A stretch of 52,130 bases of DNA, taken from positions 1-52,130 of the forward strand of contig JBFHQE010000017.1 of assembly GCA_041592335.1 (NCBI GenBank). The letters run 5' to 3'. The stretch is from JBFHQE01 sp041592335. GTDB taxonomy: Bacteria; Pseudomonadota; Gammaproteobacteria; Thiohalobacterales; Thiohalobacteraceae. A program made the position numbers and the translations under genes. Below are positions 1-8,518 of this stretch, piece after piece (positions within the stretch are counted from its first letter, which is position 1; every line of letters begins with the position of its first letter). Under the pieces are notes generated by a model. It was not told the DNA's origin, did no database searches, and saw only the letters and a program-made list of their open reading frames with translations.

Positions 1-1
1 A

Positions 2-211
2 AGTGTAATACCAATAACTCCTGGTGGTATAGGTATAGGTGAGGCTGCATTCGACCAGATATGTAGGGTGTTGTCTGGGTCTTCTATGGCCTACGCAAGT
101 ATCTTTTTTTCTTTTCGTATAGTGAAAATGATTGTAAGTCTTCCAGGTGGGATCTATCTCTTATATGAGAAGAAGCATAGTCATTTGGAATATAATGTTG
201 ACTCAAACTGA
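2..211 (+). CDS. Flippase-like integral membrane protein, 3' end only
   Basis: This frame is open from the window edge to a TGA at 209-211 and gives 69 residues, so the gene begins upstream of the window. The residues include TPGGIGIGEAAF, the hallmark C-terminal motif of the lysylphosphatidylglycerol-synthase transmembrane (UPF0104/AglD-like) family, followed by a hydrophobic helix and a short basic tail. Members of that family are multi-pass membrane proteins, often found in glycan or lipid-modification loci, and many are thought to flip or transfer lipid-linked substrates. The end overlaps the likely start of the following sulfotransferase by 17 bases, which suggests co-transcription. The family call is firm for so short a piece, but the substrate cannot be told. 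Confidence 0.75.
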   Translation, partial: SVIPITPGGIGIGEAAFDQICRVLSGSSMAYASIFFSFRIVKMIVSLPGGIYLLYEKKHSHLEYNVDSN

Positions 212-1361
212 CAATCCATCTGGAAAATGCATAGAACTTTCTAGTGAACATCATGAAGATGCGCATATAAATATGCACTGGCCTGAAAATAATGAGGGTT
301 GTATTTTAGTTGGAAGCCCGCGATCAGGTACATTTCTATTAATGGCAATTCTGGAGGAATGTTTTGATATTGCTGCACCACTAGAAACGCATTTTATTCC
401 CTATTTCGAGCGCTATAGGTTTTTATGGGGTGATCTGACATATGTTAAAAATCGTCGGAAAATGCTATCAGCGATATTTGATTTCCTAGATATCTGGACG
501 CCACGTATGATGGTAAAAGGGGATCTTCCCTTGGCGTGGAAATATAGTTTGTCATCAGTGCGACCTTATAGTGAACAGATTATTGAGCAATCGATCACGT
601 ATGGAGATTTGGTTGTTAATATGTTCCGCGTGTATCAAGAAATTCAAAAAAAGAGTGGTTGGGTTGATAAAAGTGCATACTTCAGACATGTTGACATTGA
701 CCTGGTTTGTAAATCGATTCCAGATGCTAAGGTTATACATCTAATCCGTGATGGACGGGATGTGGTGCTTTCATGGATGAAAACGTGGGCTACACCCACT
801 AGTATGGAAGAAGGAGCTTTTTTATGGAATGAACATGTCACCAAAAAATCAGCATGGGGGGTGTTACATCCCGAGCGTTATCTTGAGATACGTTATGAGG
901 ATTTACTTTGTGACACAAAGAAAGTACTCACTGATATTGGGGAATTTCTTGGGCGTAATCCTAAGACTTTGGAACCAAATCTTGGTAGAAGTCAGTACGC
1001 CCGTGCGTTAAGTGAATTGGACTCTCATAAGCTGGTTGCTGGTAGCATCCGAGCTGAAAATGGGAAAAAATTCCTGCTCGAATATAATTCAAGTCAAATA
1101 AGCTCTTTCGAGAATATAGCAGGTGAAGCATTAATTAGATTCGGCTATGAATTAAATGGTTCTTCAACGTCGAAACGCATATTGAGCAGTGGTTTGATTA
1201 AGTTACGTGGAATTTTCTCAATGAACCACATGAGAAGATTGATAAAAGCTAACTTACCAATGTTCATTCGCTTATCGCAATTATTACGCATCGATATAGT
1301 TCACATTATCAATCATGGTAAAAGATTGGCGAGTTGGCCGCGTACAGGAAATACTCGCTAA
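195..1361 (+). CDS. PAPS-dependent sulfotransferase
   Basis: This is a cytoplasmic sulfotransferase of the family that moves sulfate from PAPS to a hydroxyl group of a carbohydrate or other acceptor. The 5'-phosphosulfate-binding loop is visible as VGSPRSGT near residue 40 of the 388-residue product. The 3'-phosphate-binding region is visible as HLIRDGRDVVLSW in the middle of the protein. The frame is open from 147, but ATG 195 places the loop at the usual distance from the N terminus and overlaps the preceding membrane protein; ATG 273 is another possible start. The gene lies among glycosyltransferases, so a sulfated surface glycan is a reasonable inference, but the acceptor is unknown. The coding sequence is AT-rich compared with the housekeeping part of the window. 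Confidence 0.8.
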   Translation: MLTQTDNPSGKCIELSSEHHEDAHINMHWPENNEGCILVGSPRSGTFLLMAILEECFDIAAPLETHFIPYFERYRFLWGDLTYVKNRRKMLSAIFDFLDIWTPRMMVKGDLPLAWKYSLSSVRPYSEQIIEQSITYGDLVVNMFRVYQEIQKKSGWVDKSAYFRHVDIDLVCKSIPDAKVIHLIRDGRDVVLSWMKTWATPTSMEEGAFLWNEHVTKKSAWGVLHPERYLEIRYEDLLCDTKKVLTDIGEFLGRNPKTLEPNLGRSQYARALSELDSHKLVAGSIRAENGKKFLLEYNSSQISSFENIAGEALIRFGYELNGSSTSKRILSSGLIKLRGIFSMNHMRRLIKANLPMFIRLSQLLRIDIVHIINHGKRLASWPRTGNTR

Positions 1362-1375
1362 CTAAATATATAAAG

Positions 1376-3190
1376 TTATGGCTTAATAATTCTGTCCCGT
1401 ACAAAAATTGATCGTGTTGCAATCTCCGCCTCGGAATTTATCTTAATCCATGTATCATAAGCTTTGCCATTCGCTAATTCAAACAACTCTATAGACTGGC
1501 CATTTGCATCTACCTCGAAACAAATATTTTTATTGGGTTCTCTATAATGAATGGTGATAACAAACTCTGACAATTCGCCGGGCTGAAGAGTAAATTCTGA
1601 CATGTTTCTGGCCGTACTTATTGTTTGTGGATTGCTTTTGAACCAGCGATTGATTTTAAAAAATGATGACATTGCATTTTTTGAAGTGTCGCAAATAACT
1701 TCTGAATTTATTTTTTTAGAATATCCACTTGCAATTTTGATTTTGGTTGGATTTTTGCATTTTATGCAACTAATAGATAGGCGGTCTATGACGCTGATTT
1801 TACTGGCACCCATGGATCTGAGCGTTAATGCATTTGCGAAGCTAGTGCTTGGGCTTTTAGCCAAAGGGGGTTGGAATAAGATCGATAATGTTGCGCCAAG
1901 CATCAGGGCTAAAGCTTTCTGGGTTATGGTAGAACTATAAATGAGCTTACCGAAACTACTAGAAGCAGCTGCGAATAGAATTGGGTACAACCCGAGTGAA
2001 TACCTGCCATGAGTGGGATGAATTAAGACTATGGCTACGAATCCGGCAACAATCCCAACAAAGAATGTGAAATTTCTAAAATTGCCATACAGAAATATTA
2101 ATGAAATCAAACCGCCAATAGAGGCATATAATAGGATACCTCTTTCAAATACTGATAGCTTAAAAATCAAACTGTCAGCCCAAACATCATATGCACCCAT
2201 GAAGTAATTACGCCAACCTTGGGGCGGTCCCGAGAATAGTCGATAGAGTTTATCGGGTATTTCGGCTAGATAGTTTATAAAGTTTGTATTTCTTACAGCG
2301 GATTGCAAGGTTTCATCTACTGAATCTTGTCGCTCGGACATTTCTGTGGATTTGCTATTAAAAGCCTGTACGAGTTCAGATCTGCTGCTTGGATCTAAAG
2401 ATATTGCAAGAGCAGCTCCGAGAGTTGTAGTGATAAAAGTTGGCTTCCCTTCTGCTTTGCTTAAAACAAATGAATGGGGCAGTATGGTGAGAATCGCAAC
2501 TAGTATAAAAAAAATACTGCTCGCAAACTTCCTATAGATCCCAGAGACATTAATAAACAGAAAAACAGCTCCTACCAGTATAAAAGCCACGCCTTGTGAT
2601 CGTGTTATACATGCAAGTCCAATAGATATGCCGCTCAGCAATAGGTAAATATAAAATGTTTGTTTTTCTTCTTGGAGGGTGGCTTGGTAAAATAGAAGCG
2701 CACCTATATAAATTAATGGTACAAAAAGTGCCTCAGACCAGAGAGATATGCTAAAAAATATCCATGATGGTGCTATTGCGAGAATCAAGCAGCCAATAAG
2801 ACTTGCCCAAATACCAAAGAGAGGTTTTGACAGAAAGAATAGTAGAGGAAATACCAATGACCAAAGAAATAGGGATACTAAACGAGCTGCATACTCACTG
2901 TTTTCAAATAAAAAAGCAGAAGATAATATGACTGGGTATAGAGGCTGGAATTTTCCCTGACTATAAGCGCGCCCTAAGGACTTACTTGTTATCTTCTGGT
3001 TCGAAAACGTCGATTTGATAGCTTCGGAAATCCCTTTTGACATTGTGTAATAAACACTCTGATCACCTAGCAGTGCGTTAGGATGAGTCTGATTTAATAA
3101 GGACAAGCGCGCTAGAAGTGCAATGAATAGGATAATTGCCAGTGAAAATAAGATAAACTTTGATTTAAAAATGTAATGATCTTTTACCAT
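1376..3190 (-). CDS. GT39-like membrane glycosyltransferase
   Basis: The product is a polytopic membrane protein with roughly ten hydrophobic segments. Its N-terminal helix runs into an extracytoplasmic loop carrying GDQSVYY, where ArnT/PMT-type (GT39/GT-C) enzymes place their catalytic acidic residue. The last ~150 residues are soluble and probably periplasmic. Such enzymes transfer sugars from polyprenyl-phosphate donors to lipids or proteins on the outer face of the membrane. The frame extends to 3259, but ATG 3190 (MVKDHYIF) starts just before the first helix and gives a cleaner N terminus. It is convergent with the sulfotransferase, with only 14 bases between them. It is AT-rich, and the donor and acceptor are unknown. 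Confidence 0.65.
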   Translation of the reverse strand: MVKDHYIFKSKFILFSLAIILFIALLARLSLLNQTHPNALLGDQSVYYTMSKGISEAIKSTFSNQKITSKSLGRAYSQGKFQPLYPVILSSAFLFENSEYAARLVSLFLWSLVFPLLFFLSKPLFGIWASLIGCLILAIAPSWIFFSISLWSEALFVPLIYIGALLFYQATLQEEKQTFYIYLLLSGISIGLACITRSQGVAFILVGAVFLFINVSGIYRKFASSIFFILVAILTILPHSFVLSKAEGKPTFITTTLGAALAISLDPSSRSELVQAFNSKSTEMSERQDSVDETLQSAVRNTNFINYLAEIPDKLYRLFSGPPQGWRNYFMGAYDVWADSLIFKLSVFERGILLYASIGGLISLIFLYGNFRNFTFFVGIVAGFVAIVLIHPTHGRYSLGLYPILFAAASSSFGKLIYSSTITQKALALMLGATLSILFQPPLAKSPSTSFANALTLRSMGASKISVIDRLSISCIKCKNPTKIKIASGYSKKINSEVICDTSKNAMSSFFKINRWFKSNPQTISTARNMSEFTLQPGELSEFVITIHYREPNKNICFEVDANGQSIELFELANGKAYDTWIKINSEAEIATRSIFVRDRIIKP

Positions 3191-3328
3191 TTTGTAATGG
3201 CTCTTTGAGTAGATGGTTGTATGGCTATTTAGAGCATATATTGTAGTAAGGAATATCAACTCTAGATAGAGTTTCGTAATTTATAAGTTTAGCTTAGTCA
3301 ATATTTTGTATGACCTACTCTAGGTAAA

Positions 3329-5131
3329 CTAAAGATCATCATCTTCGAGTAATTCTCGTCCCGCCCCCTCTATCCTATGATAACCTAATCTTTGCTTTTC
3401 AATAGATTTGTTTGCAGATTCAATAAGGCCAGATAAATTATCGCCTGAATCTATGGTGTTAATGCCAGAAAAATCTAGTGAAATGCATCCTGAAATTTTA
3501 ATAGTGTAGTTATCTGGCGACTTATTAAGAAGAATTAATTTCAGAGTCTCCGGAAATGAATTTTCTATTAATTGAATGAGACTGCTATTCAATTCGAGAA
3601 GCTCATATTCAATTATCGCAATCTGGACAGGCTTACTTAAGAGTCTAGCCATTGATAGTGCGCTGATATGTTCTCCTACCTTTATAGGCTTATTGATTTG
3701 TTGGATTAGGGGTTTGGATGCTTCAAATTCGTATGGTATATGGTCAGCTATCCGTTTCCATGCTGAGATGATAGGCTCTAGGTCATTATAGGATTCTACT
3801 CTTTTTATCAATTCATCTGGTGAATCAAAGCCGGTTATGGTTTGAAAGGAATGCTCTTTTGACTTTAATAGTTCACGTGATAGAACTGCAAGAGAAATAT
3901 CTTTCATCTTGTTGGGGTCTAAGTTTTTGAGGATTGGGTAAGTAATAAAATTAGAATTGAATCTGCTAATCTTTATCGGTGAATATACTATCCATGTTTC
4001 ACCAGCATTTAATATGCCGAGTGTACCCCTTTGATCTTCGATATTTATAACAGGTAGAGAGATATTGTCAGCTTTCCTTTCTCTGCCAGGTGTATATTCG
4101 AGAAATAATACAGCGTCACGGAGAAACCTGTAGTGTCTGCTGAGGTTACCAATTACTCCAATGGTCCCTTTAGTTGAAAGTAAAAATAACCTTAAAGCGT
4201 ATATGTATACAATTATCTCTGGGATGCTTATCTTACCAGTTTGGTATCTAATTAAAACAAATCCTAATGCTGCAATGATGCCAATACTATAAAGAATGTG
4301 GCCAATTAGACCTGAAAACGCGTTTAGCCTTAGTACGTTTGCAAGTGATGTGATTGAGCCAGATATAGATTCATCTTTAAGTAGATTAGAGCTCAGGCTT
4401 TCATCATGTTCTGGGGAGGGGAATCTGTAAATTTGCATTTTTGTAAATCTATCAAGTACCGCCCCATTCTTTTTTTCATAACGTTTAAGGTTGAGGTCAG
4501 AATTATGAATATCTTTACTTGTTATATATTGCCAATAAAGTATAACTCCTCCCATTAAGAAAACTAGCAAGGTAGCCGAAGTCTCCAGATATAACGCAAT
4601 TACGCCAAAGACGCTGGCTCTAAGAATGTTGTCAATACCATTAAATAACGCTGTTATTGCCATCCCAGCCCTGCGGGCTGTTTGACGAGACATTTTAGTT
4701 ATAATTCTTTTGCCGCTTGGATCAATAATGTACTCCGTACGAGGTTCAATTGCTCCGCCCATTAACCCTAGAAAGTTTTTGATACAATGAGTCTGGTATT
4801 CGGAGAATATTTCTATTCTTAAGGAGCGTGCTTTATAAGAAAATAAACCACCTATTAGCATCATTGCCAGAATAAGTGCCACAAATAAAAAAAATGTTAG
4901 GGGTGTGAAGCTTAAAGAAAGATTTTCGGTCAATACCAAGGAATCTTTCTGCTCCAGCAGCCTGAGAAAACTTAATATAAGAACAATCGATAAACTTTCA
5001 GAAACAATTGCTGCAACACCTATGAGTATCGAGTTAATTACCTTTGAAGTATAGCTCTTAAAGATAAAGGCTATTGCAAGTTTAAGTATTCGTAAAATCG
5101 AGCGAGGTCTTTTCGCAATCATCTTTATCAA
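3329..5131 (-). CDS. ABC-exporter-like protein with degenerate ATPase domain
   Basis: The 600-residue product has the size and layout of an ABC half-exporter. Hydrophobic helices lie around residues 30-60, 76-96, 165-205 and 272-325, followed by a soluble domain from about 355. In that domain GILNAGETWIVYSPI (372-386) sits where the P-loop should be but has no GxxGxGKS. HISALSMARLLSKP (488-501), followed by IAIIEYELLELN, matches the signature-to-Walker-B region with the LSGGQ serine-glycines and the LDE acids lost. ATP hydrolysis is therefore unlikely. The reading frame is nevertheless intact, so this looks like a maintained pseudo-ATPase rather than a decayed gene. It lies 31 bases downstream of the WbqC gene, probably in the same transcript. 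Its function is unknown; a scaffold or partner in polysaccharide or lipid export is possible. Confidence 0.6.
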   Translation of the reverse strand: MIKMIAKRPRSILRILKLAIAFIFKSYTSKVINSILIGVAAIVSESLSIVLILSFLRLLEQKDSLVLTENLSLSFTPLTFFLFVALILAMMLIGGLFSYKARSLRIEIFSEYQTHCIKNFLGLMGGAIEPRTEYIIDPSGKRIITKMSRQTARRAGMAITALFNGIDNILRASVFGVIALYLETSATLLVFLMGGVILYWQYITSKDIHNSDLNLKRYEKKNGAVLDRFTKMQIYRFPSPEHDESLSSNLLKDESISGSITSLANVLRLNAFSGLIGHILYSIGIIAALGFVLIRYQTGKISIPEIIVYIYALRLFLLSTKGTIGVIGNLSRHYRFLRDAVLFLEYTPGRERKADNISLPVINIEDQRGTLGILNAGETWIVYSPIKISRFNSNFITYPILKNLDPNKMKDISLAVLSRELLKSKEHSFQTITGFDSPDELIKRVESYNDLEPIISAWKRIADHIPYEFEASKPLIQQINKPIKVGEHISALSMARLLSKPVQIAIIEYELLELNSSLIQLIENSFPETLKLILLNKSPDNYTIKISGCISLDFSGINTIDSGDNLSGLIESANKSIEKQRLGYHRIEGAGRELLEDDDL

Positions 5132-5162
5132 TGTGCTCGTTGTTTCTTTTGATTGAAATTCT

Positions 5163-5957
5163 TCATCTGTGGGTGTTGTGCGGGATGATATTATCTGCAG
5201 CCACCAAACTGGTAGTTGAAATGATTTCAGCTGAAAGTTGCTCCCAGGTGCTAAAATAAATCCTAGCTAAAATATTTCTTGTATCTCCTGTGAAAAGTTC
5301 TAATAAATGCAGTATTATATTACGTTCTGCGAAGTCTGACTTATCATGATGCTCAGTTCCACTGGGCGAGTTAATATACTCTGTGCCGCTCTCAGCTTTT
5401 ACAGCTGCTATGATTCTGTCCTGTGATTTACGTGTTGAGGGCAATTCTAGTACAGATGTTTTAGATATTTTGCATTTCAGTTGCATAGCATCGATACATG
5501 TTTTGAGAGTATTCATCAGGTAATGAGCCACAGGAGTACTAGATACGACATTTCTGATCTTTTCGTATATTAAAGTTGCATGATCTGGTGGAGATGTCAG
5601 CCAGTGGTATTGAGATAAGCGCTCCTGCCAGATAGCAGAAGCATTTTCCTGGAATTCCAGTTCTTTGATCAGAACTTCTCGTGGTTGTTTTTTTAATGGA
5701 AGGGTTATCCATTTGCCTTCTACCGGGGGATTTGCCAGCTTGCTACACTGCACCCATCCTCTCCGCGGAAATTGAGTGCAATCAAGAAACAGGAAGTGAT
5801 CCGCAGTCTGGAAGAGACGAAAGTAACCCACATAGGGCATAAAATAAGGTTGCATTACTGCCACTCTTGTCACGTCAGTACTTCCATCACTCGTTTGGTA
5901 TTTCCAGTAATGATTGAGGGTCGGCATAGACTCCAGATTAGTGATAAATTCTAGCAT
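5163..5957 (-). CDS. WbqC-like family protein
   Basis: The product of up to 264 residues carries the WbqC family opening, VAVMQPYFMPYVGYF, followed by DHFLFLDCTQFPRRGW and ITLPLKKQ. WbqC proteins occur in O-antigen and capsule loci and are thought to help make or attach unusual sugars; the exact chemistry is not established. The annotated ATG at 5957 gives about 30 residues before the conserved core. The internal ATG encoding MPTLNHYWKY, near 5927, is an alternative start. The gene reads away from the 6884 operon and towards the degenerate ABC protein. It is AT-rich like its neighbours. Confidence 0.75.
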   Translation of the reverse strand: MLEFITNLESMPTLNHYWKYQTSDGSTDVTRVAVMQPYFMPYVGYFRLFQTADHFLFLDCTQFPRRGWVQCSKLANPPVEGKWITLPLKKQPREVLIKELEFQENASAIWQERLSQYHWLTSPPDHATLIYEKIRNVVSSTPVAHYLMNTLKTCIDAMQLKCKISKTSVLELPSTRKSQDRIIAAVKAESGTEYINSPSGTEHHDKSDFAERNIILHLLELFTGDTRNILARIYFSTWEQLSAEIISTTSLVAADNIIPHNTHR

Positions 5958-6385
5958 ATTCAGTCAATTGAACCACCAATTTGTATTCAATGGGTTATCT
6001 TTTGAGTGAAGTCTTGATTGTGCTGGCTGACTTAAGTTGGTAAATGCATTGCATGTGGTGGGAAAGCTTCGTTAGCTGTTATGAGATTGCGGTTAGGCCC
6101 TCTCAAAAATGAAGGGCTGTATCGTCGACGATGCACGATAAGGATAATGGCCAAAACGAGCAATACAAGCGACTTCAGCTAGCGAAAAGACTCGAACGTG
6201 CTTGTCTGAGTCTCCAGAAAATCAGGTTAAAATGATTGGCGCAATTAGCACAAACGAATCCGCTTAATAACAATGAAAAACAATAGGTTGCATTAATAGC
6301 AGCTGACTTCCACGGTGGAGGGGGATTCGAATAATCGTACTCGCGTGACCACTCAAATCCAGTACAATACCCAGTCACTGGCTTA
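5958..6385. other. Gene-free AT-rich spacer
   Basis: No credible gene was seen in this stretch. The minus-strand frame at 6175-6552 has no recognisable domain and its upper part overlaps the aminotransferase remnant in the next interval, so it is treated as spurious. The spacer probably holds the promoter of the minus-strand WbqC gene and decayed sequence. A short piece near 6310-6340 resembles a tRNA T-arm on the minus strand but does not form a tRNA. Confidence 0.5.
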
Positions 6386-6804
6386 ATGGTTGATGGCTCG
6401 ATAAGAGCGATTGGGCTTGCCGCAATGGATGAATGGCCTGAAATAGTTTGCGTTGGCTGCAAATAGCCAGGCAATATCATACATCTTTTGAGCGTTATTC
6501 CCTCGAAGAAAATCTGAGGTTGGATCTTGATATTCCTGGTAGCTGCGTACATTACTCCGCGGATGATCTAGGCCAGGCAAATAGAATTTGCGAAGCATTG
6601 AAAGGCCGAGGGATAGATACGAGAGGATGGTAGGAGTTTGGATGTGTTGGGCAGAGTGCCTAAAAAAAATTTCCGAAAGATAGTCTTCTAGTCACTTTGT
6701 TTTTGGCTGAAAGACTGATGGGTTTGCCGATGTATATTGATCTTGCTTATGAGTTTATTGTAGATGTAGCTGAGGTAATAAACAGTTGTGTGGATCAGAA
6801 TTGA
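6386..6804 (+). pseudogene. Remnant of DegT/DnrJ/EryC1-type aminotransferase
   Basis: Pieces in two frames read as the C-terminal part of a PLP-dependent sugar aminotransferase. From 6386, one frame gives IRAIGLAAMDEWPEIV, like the AAxGLAQLxxLDEIV segment of the family. A shift then leads into the frame at 6448, which gives IARQYHTSFERYSL and later LKGRGIDTR. A TAG near 6631 and a TAA near 6661 interrupt that frame. It then resumes with FPKDSLL and AERLMGLPMYIDL, the typical C-terminal LPMY motif, and ends at 6802-6804. No N-terminal or lysine-bearing part was found upstream. This is a decayed fragment of an enzyme that would have made an amino sugar for the local glycan. Confidence 0.55.
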
Positions 6805-6883
6805 TTTCAGTGAAATGGCCTTCTTGTGGTCGAATTCTTAACTTATAAACTTTTAACCTTTTCTTTAATTTTCAGAAAATATC

Positions 6884-8512
6884 ATGTCAGCAACGTTAAC
6901 TGAAAATAAGGTGGGAGTTGTCATAGTCAACTGGAACTCATTTGATGTTTTGGCTAGGTGTCTTACCGCATTAAAGAGACAAACGTTCAAGCCGGCATGT
7001 GTTATTGTAATTGACAATAAAAGTGAGAATGCCCCAAATCAGTTGCATTGTGACCTTCCTGATAATACACAATACATTAAGCTGAATGAAAATACGGGTT
7101 TTGCGCGCGGCAATAATCTGGGCGTTTCCCTGTTATGTGAGTGTGACTATATAGCATTGATAAACCCTGATGCTTTCCCTCAACCCGACTGGCTATATCA
7201 ACTGGTTGATGCGGCGAGTCGAAACCCTGAATACTCATTTTTCGCCAGTATTACCATCATGGATGATGATCCTGAATATTTTGATGGTGCGGGTGATATA
7301 TACCACATTAGTGGTATTGGCTGGCGAAGAGGCTATGGTAGAAAAATCTCTCCTGATGATGTTTCAGAATCAGAGGTTTTCGCACCTTGTGCGGCTGCCG
7401 CTATGTATAGCAGAGCTGCCTGGGAGGAAGTGAAAGGTTTTGACGAGGATTACTTCTGTTATTTTGAGGATGTTGATCTCGCTTTTCGTTTGCGATTACA
7501 GGGATACAAGTGTCTCCTGGTTCCCAGGGCAATTGCCTATCATGTTGGCTCGGTGACTTCTGGCGGGCATCGTAGCGATTTTTCAGTCTACCATGGTCAT
7601 CGTAACCTGGTATGGACATATGTAAAGAACATGCCAGGGTACGCGTTCTGGCTGTTTCTGCCATTGCATATCTCCATGAATCTGATTTCCATATTTAGAT
7701 TCATTCCTTCCGGCCAATGGCGTATTGTGTTAAAGGCAAAAATTGATGCGCTGCGCTCAATCAGGAAGGTCTGGAAAAAAAGACGGTCCATTCAGAATCA
7801 ACGGAGAGTGGGTGTTGCGGAAATTATTCGCTTTATGGACAAACGTCTTATCCCAATCCGGAGGAAAACAAATACTATTTTCTCTCGGTTTTCCGGTTTG
7901 CTCCCTATTAGTGATACTAAACCCGCGCTAGTTTCAGATAGTGATTCTTTCAATGAACAGGCGAATTATTTCAACTATCTGCGCCGTCGAAGCATTTTGG
8001 GGTTTTTATATCGAAAATTCTGGTTGTATCCGAAATTGGTGAAAAGTCTTTTTGGCCGAGTTCTCGATGTTGGGTGTGGAATTGGTGATTTTCTGGACTT
8101 TCGTCCAGGGGCGATCGGGCTGGATATTAATCCTTACGCTGTAGAATGGTGTAAGAAACGGGGATTAGATGCTCGTCTCATGGAAGTAGATCACCTGCCA
8201 TTCAGTAATGACAGTTTTGATGGCGTGGTTCTTGATAACGTGCTCGAGCATCTTGCTATCCCTGATAAACTGATTGCGGAAATTGAACGCGTCCTTGTTC
8301 CTGGCGGGCGGGTTTTAATTGGTGTTCCCGGTAAGCGTGGATATGCCGCTGATTCAGATCATAAAAAGTTTTATTCCGAAGAAGATTTGAAGAAAACGAT
8401 GTATGAAAAAGGGTTTTCATGTAAAGAGTTTTTTTTCATGCCAGTAAAAAGTGGAATACTTGATAGCTTCTTACCCCAATATTGCCTTTATGGTGTTTTT
8501 GAGAGAAGTTGA
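6884..8512 (+). CDS. GT2 glycosyltransferase-methyltransferase fusion
   Basis: The 542-residue product joins two enzymes. Residues 10 to ~250 form a GT-A family 2 glycosyltransferase of the rhamnosyltransferase type, with VVIVNWNS at 12-19, LINPDA at 92-97 as the metal/donor site, and EDVDLAFR at 195-202. A basic linker of about 130 residues follows. Residues ~375-542 form a class I SAM-dependent methyltransferase, with VLDVGCGIGDF at 393-403, IGLDIN at 411-416 and LDNVLEHL at 450-457. It probably adds a sugar and methylates that sugar or a neighbour on a surface polysaccharide. It opens a plus-strand operon: the next gene starts 6 bases after its stop and the later genes overlap by 4. The acceptor is unknown. 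Confidence 0.85.
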   Translation: MSATLTENKVGVVIVNWNSFDVLARCLTALKRQTFKPACVIVIDNKSENAPNQLHCDLPDNTQYIKLNENTGFARGNNLGVSLLCECDYIALINPDAFPQPDWLYQLVDAASRNPEYSFFASITIMDDDPEYFDGAGDIYHISGIGWRRGYGRKISPDDVSESEVFAPCAAAAMYSRAAWEEVKGFDEDYFCYFEDVDLAFRLRLQGYKCLLVPRAIAYHVGSVTSGGHRSDFSVYHGHRNLVWTYVKNMPGYAFWLFLPLHISMNLISIFRFIPSGQWRIVLKAKIDALRSIRKVWKKRRSIQNQRRVGVAEIIRFMDKRLIPIRRKTNTIFSRFSGLLPISDTKPALVSDSDSFNEQANYFNYLRRRSILGFLYRKFWLYPKLVKSLFGRVLDVGCGIGDFLDFRPGAIGLDINPYAVEWCKKRGLDARLMEVDHLPFSNDSFDGVVLDNVLEHLAIPDKLIAEIERVLVPGGRVLIGVPGKRGYAADSDHKKFYSEEDLKKTMYEKGFSCKEFFFMPVKSGILDSFLPQYCLYGVFERS

Positions 8513-8518
8513 TTTCGT

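Noticed and set aside
6310..6345. T-arm-like sequence on the minus strand (TTCGAATCCCCCTCCACC) that could be a tRNA or tmRNA end or attachment site
   Set aside because: No complete tRNA folds around it, and no integrase gene is present. Only about 18 bases look tRNA-like, so chance is likely.
6175..6552. 125-residue minus-strand frame
   Set aside because: No domain is visible and it overlaps the aminotransferase remnant on the other strand; treated as a shadow frame.
5958..6883. JUMPstart/ops element before the glycan operon
   Set aside because: No GGCGGTAG motif was found in the spacer.
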